Positions 1 to 5,466 of a stretch of 5,466 nucleotides of DNA are shown in pieces. Source of the stretch: JBKQWK01 sp052139595 (GTDB lineage Bacteria; Actinomycetota; Thermoleophilia; UBA2241). Under the pieces are notes generated by a model. It was not told where the DNA came from, ran no database searches, and saw only the letters and a list, made by a program, of their open reading frames with translations. How positions within the stretch are numbered: position 1 is the stretch's first letter; each line of letters begins with the position of its first letter. The translations under genes and the position numbers were made by a program. Location: contig JBKQWK010000008.1 in the NCBI GenBank assembly GCA_052139595.1, positions 1 to 5,466 of the forward strand, given 5' to 3'.

Positions 1-1
1 G

Positions 2-334
2 CCTTTTAGCCGTGGCGCTGCCGCGGCCGTGCCCAGCATCGACGTCAACGACGCCTTCGCGCGCAGCAAGCGCGGCGCCAAACTGATCGACGTGCGCTCG
101 CCGGCGGAGTTCCGCGGCTCGCACCCCAGGGGGGCGCGCAACGTGCCGCCGGCCCTGATCAAACAGGAGGCGACAGGGCTGGCGCGTGACGACGAACTCC
201 TTGTGATCTGTCTCAGCGGCCACCGCAGCCCGCGCCACGCACGTGCACTGGTAGCCATGGGCTACACGAATGTCACGCACGTGCACGGCGGACTGCTGGC
301 CTGGAAAAAGGCGGGCCTGCCTCTCAAGAAGTGA
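2..334 (+). CDS. Rhodanese-like domain protein, probably 5'-partial
   Basis: Single rhodanese (sulfurtransferase-fold) domain, likely cytosolic. Seen, numbering from the GTG at 29: an N-terminal IDV strand, the LIDVRSPAEF segment at residues 19-28 that is the family's conserved first motif, an RGARNVP segment at 34-40 matching the usual 'GA.NIP', and the active-site loop CLSGHRS at 61-67 with the catalytic Cys61. The end GGLLAWKKAGLPL is the standard closing motif. Family knowledge: the Cys carries a persulfide and moves sulfane sulfur from thiosulfate or another donor to a thiol or cyanide acceptor; the real substrate cannot be told here. Start: GTG-29 would give 101 residues, a complete domain, but no Shine-Dalgarno lies in the 28 bases before it. 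The frame is open back to base 2 (PFSRGAAAA), so the true start is probably just outside the window. The next gene starts 58 bases downstream on the same strand. Confidence 0.88.
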   Translation, partial: PFSRGAAAAVPSIDVNDAFARSKRGAKLIDVRSPAEFRGSHPRGARNVPPALIKQEATGLARDDELLVICLSGHRSPRHARALVAMGYTNVTHVHGGLLAWKKAGLPLKK

Positions 335-378
335 CGAGACTGACTGGACTGTGTCTTCGCGAACGGCGACGCGCAGAC

Positions 379-383
379 AGGAG
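379..383 (+). promoter_or_regulatory. Ribosome binding site AGGAG for the TetR remnant
   Basis: AGGAG ends 9 bases before the GTG at 393. It supports GTG-393 as the start over the longer in-frame extension from 270, which would run through the end of the rhodanese gene in another frame. Residues encoded from 393 onward are the first that look like a TetR N-terminus. Confidence 0.6.
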
Positions 384-392
384 CTGCACGTA

Positions 393-872
393 GTGACGAC
401 AAGACAGAGACTTGACGCCGACCGCATCTACGCTGCGGCCCTTGAACTTATCGACGAGGCCAGTCTACCGGCGCTGAACATGCGTCGTCTCGGCTCAGCG
501 TTGAGCGTCGAAGCGATGGCACTGTACTAGCACGTCCCCAACAAGCAGGCCATTCTCGACGGTGTGGTCAACAACGTCCTTGCAGAACTAGACGATGTGG
601 TGGCTGACGAAGATGCTCAGCGGACGGCACAGCGGTTTTTCGCCTCGCTGCACCGCATTTTTCTGCGTCATCCCAACGCGCTGCCCCTGGTGGCGGCATC
701 AGCGCTCACATCAGGCCAGGCGAAGACACCGGCGACCACCGTTTCGTCTGAGAGCAGCGAACACTGCGTATCCGCCGGCAATGCGGTAGAATTGCCGCTT
801 CGATCAGCTTCCCAACCAGACATCTCGCCAGTGCCGGGTGGCGCCGACTGCACTGGCTCAAGCCAGGAGTAA
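393..872 (+). pseudogene. TetR-family transcriptional regulator, broken by amber codon and lacking its C-terminal half
   Basis: Seen: one continuous frame from GTG-393 to TAA-872, interrupted only by TAG at 528-530 (codon 46). Before the stop, residues 6-45 are a typical TetR HTH: an ADRIYAAALELIDEASLPAL first helix, then MRRLGSALSVEAMALY. After it the frame resumes with HVPNKQAILDGVV, the conserved 'LY.HVPNK..LLD' continuation. Homologs usually have W, Y or R at the stop position; TGG or TAC to TAG is a one-base change. Codons 78-107 (TAQRFFASLHRIFLRHPNALPLVAASALTS) resemble the start of a TetR ligand-binding domain, but from about base 714 the translation becomes Ser/Thr-rich and unlike the family. 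The frame closes at 159 codons, against roughly 190-220 in intact members. Intact relatives act as dimeric repressors, often of the adjacent exporter, here the MMPL gene 3 bases downstream. Inference: no functional DNA-binding regulator is made. A sequencing error at 528-530 would restore only the HTH, not the tail. Confidence 0.78.
865..869 (+). promoter_or_regulatory. Ribosome binding site AGGAG for the MMPL exporter
   Basis: AGGAG sits 6 bases before ATG-876 and lies inside the last codons of the broken regulator frame, next to its TAA. It fixes the exporter start and shows that exporter translation signals survived although the upstream frame decayed. A TAGAAT hexamer at 787-792 could serve as a -10 element for the exporter, but I see no good -35 partner (CTGCGT at the 17-base spacing), so I do not call it as a promoter. 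Confidence 0.75.
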
Positions 873-875
873 CTC

Positions 876-3185
876 ATGTTCACAGCCCTCGCCCGTTTTT
901 CGGTGCGCTATCGTTGGCCGATCATCGTCGCCTGGCTGGTGGCTGTGCCGCTGGCGGTCAAGTTCCTGCCATCGCTCTCGAGCGTTGCCCAGTCAAACAA
1001 CGCCAAGTTCTTGCCCAGCAACTCGCCGAGCATGGAGGCGCTGAAGCTGGCGGCGCCCTTCCAGGGGCAGAATCTGACGGCTACCTCGGTCATTGTCATC
1101 GCCCGCAGCGGCGGAGCTCCTCTGACGCCCGCGGATAACACCGCCATGACGGCTGTTGAGCAGGCGGCAGGCAAGGTGCCGGGAGTGTCGCTCGTGCGCG
1201 ATCAGGGCACCTCCAAAGACGGGCAGGCGCGCACGGCCCTGGTCGCCATTTCGAGCGGCAACAACGCCGTTGGCCAACCAGCGCAGACGCTGGTCGATCG
1301 GGTGCGCGCCATTTTTGCCACCCATGCTTCTCCGGGGCGAGCCTTTCACCTCACCGGCCAGCTCGCCCAGGCCGTCGATTCGAACAAAGCGTTCTCGAGC
1401 ACGCAAGGTAAAACGCAGCTGTACTCGATCATCTTCATCATCATCCTGCTGCTCATCGTGTTCCGCTCCGTCGTTGTGCCGTTTCTCACCCTGATCCCCG
1501 TTGGTTTGTCGCTTGCTCTCGCCGGCCCGGTCATCGCCGAAGTCTCCAAGGCTGGCGTACAGGTCTCGCAGATCACTCAGATCCTGCTCATCGTGTTGTT
1601 GCTCGGCGCCGGCACCGATTACGGCCTGTTTCTCGTCTTTCGCGTGCGTGAAGAGCTGCGTGCCGGCGCCGCTCCTAAGCCGGCCGTCATCAACGCCATG
1701 GGGCGCGTTGGTGAGTCGATAACCTTCTCGGCCGCCACTGTCGTTGCGGCACTGCTCAGTCTCATGCTGGCAACCTTCGCCATGTACAGCGGCTTGGGAC
1801 CGGGATTGGCCATCGCCCTGGCGATCATGCTGCTTTCGGCGCTGACCCTGCTGCCGGCACTGCTGACCGTGTTTGGCCATGCCGCCTTCTGGCCGTTTCG
1901 CGTACAGGCCGGCGATGCGACCGCCGGCCTGTACGGTCGCATCGCCCGTCGCGTCGTTCGTCATCCGGGTCTGACGCTGGCGATCGGTGTGGTGCTGTTC
2001 GCCGGCCTGGCAACCGGCATCGCCGGCTTCAAGACGGCCGGCTTTACCGACAACGGGCCGCCGGCGGGCAGCGACTCTGCCCTCGGCAACGCCCTCATTG
2101 CCGCCCATTTCCCAGAGGCAAACAACAACCCCGAGACGCTGTTTCTGACCTTCGCCAAACCAGTCTGGAGCAATCTGGCCGTCGTCGAGCAAGCCCAGAA
2201 GGAGTTGCAGCAATCACCGCTCTTGAAAGCCGTGAGCGGTGCCTTCGACCCCAATGGCAGCGTGCTGACCGCGGCCCAACTGACGAAGCTGCGCAGCGAG
2301 CTGGGCCCGGCGGCGGCGCTGCCGGCGACGCCGCCGCCGGGCAGCCCGGTCAGCCCGGCGATTTACCAGGCTTACCGCGCGACTACCCAGTTCATCAGCC
2401 CCAACGGCATGGCGGTGCAGTTCTACGCCGTGCAGAGTGCCGGTATCACCGGCTCATCAGCGGCCATGCAGGCGATCCCCCGCGTACGGGCCGAGCTGAC
2501 TCGAGTGGCCGCGAGCACGAACGCGCAAGCGAGCGGCGTCGGTGGGCAGGACGCGCTTGCCTACGACGTCAGCAGCCTCTCCAACCACGATCTCAAAGTC
2601 ATCATCCCGATCGTACTGCTCGTCATCGGCGGGTTGCTGGGCATCATGCTGCGCAGCCTGGTGTCGCCGATCTACCTCATCGCCACGGTCGGGCTTTCGT
2701 ACCTGGCTTCTCTCGGCCTCTCCATGATCGTGTTCGTGCACATCGGTGGCCAACCGGGCCTCAACTTCGTCTTGCCGTTCCTCATGTTCGTTTTCTCGAT
2801 GGCCCTCGGTGAGGACTACAACATCCTCGTCATGAGTCGCATCCGCGAAGAAGCCCACGACGACGTCTCCCTCGCTGAAGCGGTGTCACGAGCCGTCGGC
2901 GTCACCGGCGGCACGGTCACCTCGGCGGGGGTAATTCTCGCCGGCACATTTGCTGTACTCGGCTTCAGCGGCACCGGCCAGATCCGCCAGATCGGTCTGG
3001 GTATCGCCGCCGGTGTGCTCCTCGACACCTTCTTCGTGCGCACACTGCTCGTGCCCTCAATCGTCGTTCTGCTGGGCAAGTGGAACTGGTGGCCATCGCA
3101 CCTCTACACAGTTCATGACGCCCGCGAAACACGGACGGCAGCCGCCCTGGCCTCGGCCCCGGCGGCGGAACCACCGGAAGACTGA
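876..3185 (+). CDS. MMPL-family RND-type membrane exporter
   Basis: Inner-membrane exporter of the MMPL/YdfJ branch of the RND superfamily, proton-driven in studied members; substrates in relatives include lipids, hydrophobic compounds and drugs. Seen: 769 residues, a normal single-chain length. TM1 is at about 12-31, followed by a soluble extracytoplasmic loop (35-180). TM2-6 form the first MMPL domain (about 183-332) and TM7 is near 365-385. A second soluble loop (390-570) precedes TM8-12 (about 574-732), then a short Ala/Pro/Glu tail. Both halves keep the Asp-Tyr pair of the proton-relay helix: D248-Y249 in GAGTDYGLFLVFRVREE and D647-Y648 in ALGEDYNILVMSRIREE. TM1 is followed by FLPSNSPSMEAL, matching the family's post-TM1 segment. 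Residues 478-493 are a low-complexity Ala/Pro linker encoded by a strong inverted repeat. Start ATG-876 has AGGAG 6 bases upstream. It follows the broken TetR gene by 3 bases, so it is probably cotranscribed and formerly repressed by it. The substrate cannot be inferred. Confidence 0.93.
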   Translation: MFTALARFSVRYRWPIIVAWLVAVPLAVKFLPSLSSVAQSNNAKFLPSNSPSMEALKLAAPFQGQNLTATSVIVIARSGGAPLTPADNTAMTAVEQAAGKVPGVSLVRDQGTSKDGQARTALVAISSGNNAVGQPAQTLVDRVRAIFATHASPGRAFHLTGQLAQAVDSNKAFSSTQGKTQLYSIIFIIILLLIVFRSVVVPFLTLIPVGLSLALAGPVIAEVSKAGVQVSQITQILLIVLLLGAGTDYGLFLVFRVREELRAGAAPKPAVINAMGRVGESITFSAATVVAALLSLMLATFAMYSGLGPGLAIALAIMLLSALTLLPALLTVFGHAAFWPFRVQAGDATAGLYGRIARRVVRHPGLTLAIGVVLFAGLATGIAGFKTAGFTDNGPPAGSDSALGNALIAAHFPEANNNPETLFLTFAKPVWSNLAVVEQAQKELQQSPLLKAVSGAFDPNGSVLTAAQLTKLRSELGPAAALPATPPPGSPVSPAIYQAYRATTQFISPNGMAVQFYAVQSAGITGSSAAMQAIPRVRAELTRVAASTNAQASGVGGQDALAYDVSSLSNHDLKVIIPIVLLVIGGLLGIMLRSLVSPIYLIATVGLSYLASLGLSMIVFVHIGGQPGLNFVLPFLMFVFSMALGEDYNILVMSRIREEAHDDVSLAEAVSRAVGVTGGTVTSAGVILAGTFAVLGFSGTGQIRQIGLGIAAGVLLDTFFVRTLLVPSIVVLLGKWNWWPSHLYTVHDARETRTAAALASAPAAEPPED
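2305..2342 (+). repeat. Perfect 14-bp all-GC inverted repeat inside the MMPL gene
   Basis: Arms 2305-2318 (GCCCGGCGGCGGCG) and 2329-2342 are exact reverse complements, separated by a 10-base loop (CTGCCGGCGA). The region encodes Ala/Pro-rich residues 477-489 of the second extracytoplasmic loop. In mRNA it would form a very stable hairpin. No U-tract follows, so it is not an intrinsic terminator. It may simply reflect GCN and CCN codons for Ala and Pro in a GC-rich genome. Confidence 0.8.
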
Positions 3186-3191
3186 ACACAA

Positions 3192-3209
3192 CCAGGCGAA
3201 AGCCGCTGG
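3192..3209 (+). other. Small GAAA-capped stem-loop just after the MMPL stop
   Basis: Pairs CCA(3192-3194)/TGG(3207-3209) and GGC(3195-3197)/GCC(3202-3204) around a GAAA tetraloop, with a 2-base bulge (3205-3206). It starts 7 bases after the exporter stop. It could protect the 3' end of the mRNA or act as a weak terminator, but no T-tract follows, so an intrinsic terminator is not supported. Confidence 0.35.
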
Positions 3210-3306
3210 CCTCACGTGATTTCACCGTGATTCTCAGCTAACTCTTAGCCAACGCACATGGAAATCTCACGTCGCGAGGGCAGACTGTAGCTGGCTCCCA
3301 TACCAC

Positions 3307-3411
3307 CGAAGGGTGCGGCCCCCCCACGCCCTTCGCCCGCGGACCTTACTCCGCCGGGACATCACCCGGCAACGGCCTTCGCCCCGCTTTCGCGGGCCGG
3401 GGGCCGTTGCC
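3307..3411. repeat. Cluster of four adjacent stem-loops (structured element, class unknown)
   Basis: Seen by pairing. H1: 3307-3315 with 3327-3335, 9 bp including one G-T, with a C-rich 11-base loop. H2: 3339-3343 with 3350-3354, 5 bp. H3: 3353-3358 with 3365-3370, 6 bp. H4: 3368-3377 (GGCAACGGCC) with 3402-3411, a perfect 10 bp, enclosing an inner hairpin 3383-3387/3392-3396 with a TTTC loop. H3 shares bases with both H2 and H4, so H3 is mutually exclusive with the full H2 and H4 stems. No T-tract follows H4, so it is not a standard terminator. It does not match the riboswitch consensus sequences I can recall. It could be a REP-like element, an mRNA 3' stabiliser or part of a noncoding RNA; the strand is undetermined. 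Confidence 0.55.
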
Positions 3412-3427
3412 ACACCAGGCCCAGACA

Positions 3428-3487
3428 CCTTTCATCGTCGCGACTCGCATCACCGCTCCTTTCATCGCCACGGCTCGCATCGCCATG
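3428..3487. repeat. Imperfect 30-bp tandem duplication
   Basis: Units 3428-3457 and 3458-3487 lie head to tail. Both begin CCTTTCATCG and share CTCGCATC at the same offset; 23 of 30 positions match, with differences concentrated at the unit ends. It immediately follows the stem-loop cluster. Read on + it gives a His/Arg-rich decapeptide repeat and on - a Met-rich one, as any 30-base duplication would in an open frame; neither looks like a real protein. It may be a minisatellite-like slippage product or a paired binding site. Confidence 0.6.
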
Positions 3488-3670
3488 CGCCTGTCGCGAT
3501 GCCGTGTCTGTGCCGAGTGTCTGCCCTGCGCGCCCACACCACGCGGGCCATGGGCGAGGTCCCGCGCGACGCTCAGGCAACGAACGAACTAACAGCAGCG
3601 CAATATTCCTTAATCGCTTCATGGCCCCATGCCTCTGGACTTCGCCGGCCACGGCGCGCATAAGTATCCA

Positions 3671-3700
3671 AACCGGCGAAAGGAGGCGCCTCTGTAGGTT
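3671..3700 (+). other. Bulged stem-loop presenting AAAGGAGG in its loop, permease leader
   Basis: Pairs AACC(3671-3674)/GGTT(3697-3700) and GGCG(3675-3678)/CGCC(3687-3690), with loop AAAGGAGG at 3679-3686 and a TCTGTA bulge on the 3' side. The loop is a perfect Shine-Dalgarno-like string, but no start codon with suitable spacing follows it. It lies 111 bases before the permease ATG and could be a leader element; no known class is assigned. Confidence 0.3.
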
Positions 3701-3765
3701 AATCTTGTCCACGCCAGACACGTTTTTTGGGGCCAGAGTTGTTTCATCAGGCAAGTGTTCCTTGT

Positions 3766-3780
3766 CCTGTTTTCTACAGG
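3766..3780 (+). other. Small hairpin just upstream of the permease ribosome binding site
   Basis: CCTGT(3766-3770) and ACAGG(3776-3780) pair perfectly around TTTCT. It ends 19 bases before the GGAGGT of the permease and is AT-richer than its surroundings. It could influence translation initiation or be an operator half-site pair; 5 bp alone may be chance. Confidence 0.3.
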
Positions 3781-3799
3781 TCAGGGTGTCAATCCAAGC

Positions 3800-3805
3800 G
3801 GAGGT
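3800..3805 (+). promoter_or_regulatory. Strong ribosome binding site GGAGGT for the permease
   Basis: GGAGGT lies 5 bases before ATG-3811 and decides for that start over the in-frame ATG-3862 (Met18), which has no comparable site. It also rules out the long overlapping frame that starts at 3504. Confidence 0.85.
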
Positions 3806-3810
3806 AAAGA

Positions 3811-5394
3811 ATGGCAAGTCAGGCAGTATCCTCCGGGGCAACGTCCACGCCTACACATGCAATGACCGTAGAGAGGGCGAAGCTGCGCAAATCGCTGCGC
3901 CGCTTCGACCTCATCCTTTTTGGAGCATGCGCCCTCATTGGTCTCGACACAGTTGCCGCCGTGGCGGCCAACGGTGGCCAGGCGATTCTCTGGCTGGCCA
4001 TTTCGCTCGTGCTCTTTCTGGTCCCGTACGGCATGCTGATCGCCGAATTGGGCTCCACGTTCCCGGTCGAGGGCGGCCCCTATGCGTGGGCACGCATGGC
4101 CTTCGGCCGCTTGCCCGGGTCGATTACGGCGACGCTCTACTGGCTTTCAAACCCGATCTGGGTTGGCGGCACGCTTACGGCCACGGTCGTCGCAACACTC
4201 AACGCCTTCGTCTTTCACAAGCCACTCGGCACTGCCGCCGAGATCATCATCGGACTGGTCTTCACCTGGGTCACCATCGGACTGGCGATCATGGCCCTGC
4301 GCTGGGGCAAATGGGCACCAAACCTGGGTACGATTGTGAAGGCGCTCACGGCGATCGTATTTGTGGCTCTGGTCATCGCCTTCATCGTCAGCAAGGGGCG
4401 CCCCGCCGGCACCATGCACGTCGCCGACCTCAAGCCGAGCATTAACGGATTCCTGGGCGTGGTCGGCTTGCTCATGTTCCTCTGGGTGGGCTTCGAGACC
4501 GGTAGCGGCGCCAGCGAGGAGATGCTCGATCCGCGGCGCGACGTCCCCGTGATGGTCTGGGGCGGCGGCCTGATCTCGGCGATCATTTACGGCTCCATCA
4601 TCCTCGGCATCCTGCTGGTTATTCCCAAGAGTACGCTGGCCAGCGTGTCTGGCTTCGCGGTCGCGTACCGCAATGTCGCCACAACACTCGGTGGCTCGGC
4701 ACACGCATTCGGCTACTTCTTCGCCGTCCTCATCATCTTGACGCTACTGGGCAGCGGTGCGGTATGGCTCGAGGGCGCCGACCGCACGCAGGCGATCACT
4801 GCGCTCGACGGCGGCGCACCAACGTGGCTTGGCAAGTTCACGAGCTTCGGCACGCCGATCGCCGTCAACCTCATGTCGGGCGTCATCAGCTCGGCCTTCG
4901 TCTTTCTCGTGTTCATCGTCGCCAAAGGGAGCTTGTCGAGCTTCTTCTCGGTCATGCTTTCGCTCACCGTCTCGACGACGGCCCTGAGCTACTTCTTCAT
5001 CTTTCCGGCCCTGCTCGTCCTGCGCAGGAAGTACCCCGACCATGCCCGTCCGTACAAGGTGCCGGGCGGCACGGTCGGCGCCTGGGTGGTTGTCGTGCTG
5101 ACGGAGCTGTTCGTGGTTATCACCGGCATAACCCTGCTGTGGCCGGGCCTGATCAACAATATTCTCGGGCAGAGCTACTCCATGCAGTCGAGCTGGGGTG
5201 TCTCGCGCATCTACTTTGAAGCGGTGACCTTGGGATCGTTCGCGGTCTTTCTCCTCATCGCCGTGGCGTTCTGGTGGTTTGGCCGGCGTGCGCTCGCCAA
5301 GGGCACCGTGGGAGAAAACGATCTGCTCGAGCTGTCGGGCAACAAGCTCGACACACAAGCTGCGCCCGCGTCTTCAGGCGCGGCGGCGCGGTAA
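3811..5394 (+). CDS. APC-superfamily amino acid/polyamine-type permease
   Basis: Integral membrane secondary transporter of the amino acid-polyamine-organocation superfamily (AA_permease_2 type). Such proteins carry amino acids, polyamines or related amines by symport or antiport. Seen: 527 residues with 12 likely membrane helices at about 34-52, 57-80, 104-130, 143-162, 175-194, 213-233, 250-271, 297-320, 349-370, 378-404, 423-446 and 472-490. The FPVEGGPYAWARMAFG segment at 84-99 is the classical APC loop after TM2. GFETGSGASEEMLDPRRDVP at 227-246 matches the family's TM6-TM7 junction, and LRRKYPDHARPYKVPGG at 404-420 the TM10-TM11 loop. TM1 reads GACALIGLDTVAA (38-50) rather than the usual G.G-type unwound motif, so it belongs to a branch whose substrate I cannot name. 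The N-terminal 30 residues and the Ala/Ser-rich C-tail are cytosolic. Start ATG-3811 is backed by GGAGGT. It has its own long upstream region and no partner gene in the window. Confidence 0.92.
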   Translation: MASQAVSSGATSTPTHAMTVERAKLRKSLRRFDLILFGACALIGLDTVAAVAANGGQAILWLAISLVLFLVPYGMLIAELGSTFPVEGGPYAWARMAFGRLPGSITATLYWLSNPIWVGGTLTATVVATLNAFVFHKPLGTAAEIIIGLVFTWVTIGLAIMALRWGKWAPNLGTIVKALTAIVFVALVIAFIVSKGRPAGTMHVADLKPSINGFLGVVGLLMFLWVGFETGSGASEEMLDPRRDVPVMVWGGGLISAIIYGSIILGILLVIPKSTLASVSGFAVAYRNVATTLGGSAHAFGYFFAVLIILTLLGSGAVWLEGADRTQAITALDGGAPTWLGKFTSFGTPIAVNLMSGVISSAFVFLVFIVAKGSLSSFFSVMLSLTVSTTALSYFFIFPALLVLRRKYPDHARPYKVPGGTVGAWVVVVLTELFVVITGITLLWPGLINNILGQSYSMQSSWGVSRIYFEAVTLGSFAVFLLIAVAFWWFGRRALAKGTVGENDLLELSGNKLDTQAAPASSGAAAR

Positions 5395-5466
5395 GGTTCT
5401 GGCCGCGGCGATTCTGGTTGCGGAAAGGATCTCGATCGTAGCGGTCCAGCGGCCGCCGGCGCGAAC
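5395..5466. other. Short unassigned tail after the permease
   Basis: Seventy-two bases follow the permease stop. One + frame (from 5390) stays open to the window edge and reads VLAAAILVAERISIVAVQRPPAR, and minus-strand frames are also open. There is no start codon with a ribosome binding site, and no hairpin plus T-tract. Nothing can be called. Confidence 0.4.

Larger units (their letters stand above)
3186..3810. other. 625-base intergenic region without a credible gene
   Basis: Lies between the exporter stop and the permease start. The first part (3186-3300) has only weak hairpins: a GAAA-capped stem at 3192-3209 and a 5-bp stem at 3237-3249. Bases 3307-3411 hold four adjacent stem-loops, and 3428-3487 an imperfect 30-bp tandem repeat. 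Bases 3531-3566 hold two competing 6-bp helices. From about 3590 the base composition becomes less GC-rich, as expected for a promoter and leader; small hairpins lie at 3643-3656, 3671-3700 and 3766-3780, and a T-run at 3723-3728. Open frames here, such as 3313-3663 on + (His/Arg-rich) and 3346-3537 on -, lack a supporting ribosome binding site and any recognisable protein signature. I could not place a convincing -35/-10 pair. Confidence 0.7.

Noticed and set aside
528..530. Programmed amber readthrough or pyrrolysine insertion
   Set aside because: The stop lies at a structural HTH position, no recoding element is visible, and the same gene has also lost its C-terminal half, which fits decay better.
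993..2213. Long minus-strand open frame antisense to the exporter
   Set aside because: Gln/Asp/Arg-rich translation with no recognisable motif; a typical shadow frame opposite a GC-rich membrane protein gene.
3237..3249. GCTAA/TTAGC hairpin as terminator of the exporter
   Set aside because: Only 5 bp, AT-containing stem with a 3-base loop and no T-tract.
3307..3335. T-box antiterminator resemblance (AGGGTG ... CGCCCTT)
   Set aside because: Lacks the full conserved GGGTGG-ACCGCG core and no stem I / specifier region is visible upstream.
3346..3537. Met-rich minus-strand small frame (63 codons)
   Set aside because: The repetitive residues arise from the 30-bp duplication and its end overlaps the hairpins; no independent coding evidence. 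Mentioned only as a curiosity under the repeat.
3313..3663. His/Arg-rich + strand frame across the stem-loops and the 30-bp repeat
   Set aside because: No ribosome binding site, composition driven by C-rich repeats, no protein family resemblance.
3669..3690. Resemblance to a c-di-GMP (GEMM-I) riboswitch (CAAACC ... GCGAAAGG)
   Set aside because: The following GACGCAAAGCC and the second tetraloop-receptor arm are missing, and the expected helix around the GAAA does not pair well.
3504..4445. Long + strand open frame overlapping the start of the permease
   Set aside because: It runs in another frame over the intergenic region and the permease, gives an Arg/His/Gly-rich composition and has no suitable ribosome binding site; the permease frame has clear family motifs.

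Overview
This is a GC-rich bacterial window with every credible gene on the + strand. The mix of a GTG-started TetR regulator, an actinobacterial-type MMPL exporter, clear AGGAG/GGAGG ribosome binding sites and strong G/C third-position bias suggests a high-GC Gram-positive or related lineage (Actinomycetota, possibly a Thermoleophilia-like group). Chloroflexota or another high-GC phylum cannot be excluded from the sequence alone.

Layout. (1) Bases 2-334: a single-domain rhodanese with an intact Cys active-site loop. Its 5' end probably lies just outside the window. (2) Bases 393-872: a TetR-family regulator broken by an in-frame amber codon in the DNA-recognition region; it has also lost the usual C-terminal half of its ligand domain. 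(3) Bases 876-3185: an intact 769-residue MMPL/RND-type exporter starting 3 bases after the regulator's terminal stop. (4) Bases 3186-3810: a 625-base intergenic stretch without a believable gene. It holds a run of adjacent stem-loops, an imperfect 30-bp tandem repeat and a lower-GC leader with further small hairpins. (5) Bases 3811-5394: an intact 527-residue APC-superfamily amino acid/polyamine-type permease. (6) Bases 5395-5466: a short tail without an assignable gene.

How the genes relate. The TetR remnant and the MMPL exporter form a classical local-repressor/exporter pair, and the tight spacing implies one transcript. With the repressor broken, the exporter may have lost its cognate control. 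The rhodanese lies upstream on the same strand with a 58-base gap and may be part of the same transcript, but no functional link is visible. The permease appears to be a separate transcription unit with a long, possibly structured upstream region.

I did not find a convincing new multi-gene system. The items most worth a second look are the broken repressor next to an intact exporter, the hairpin cluster and 30-bp repeat between the exporter and the permease, and a perfect 14-bp all-GC inverted repeat inside the exporter gene.
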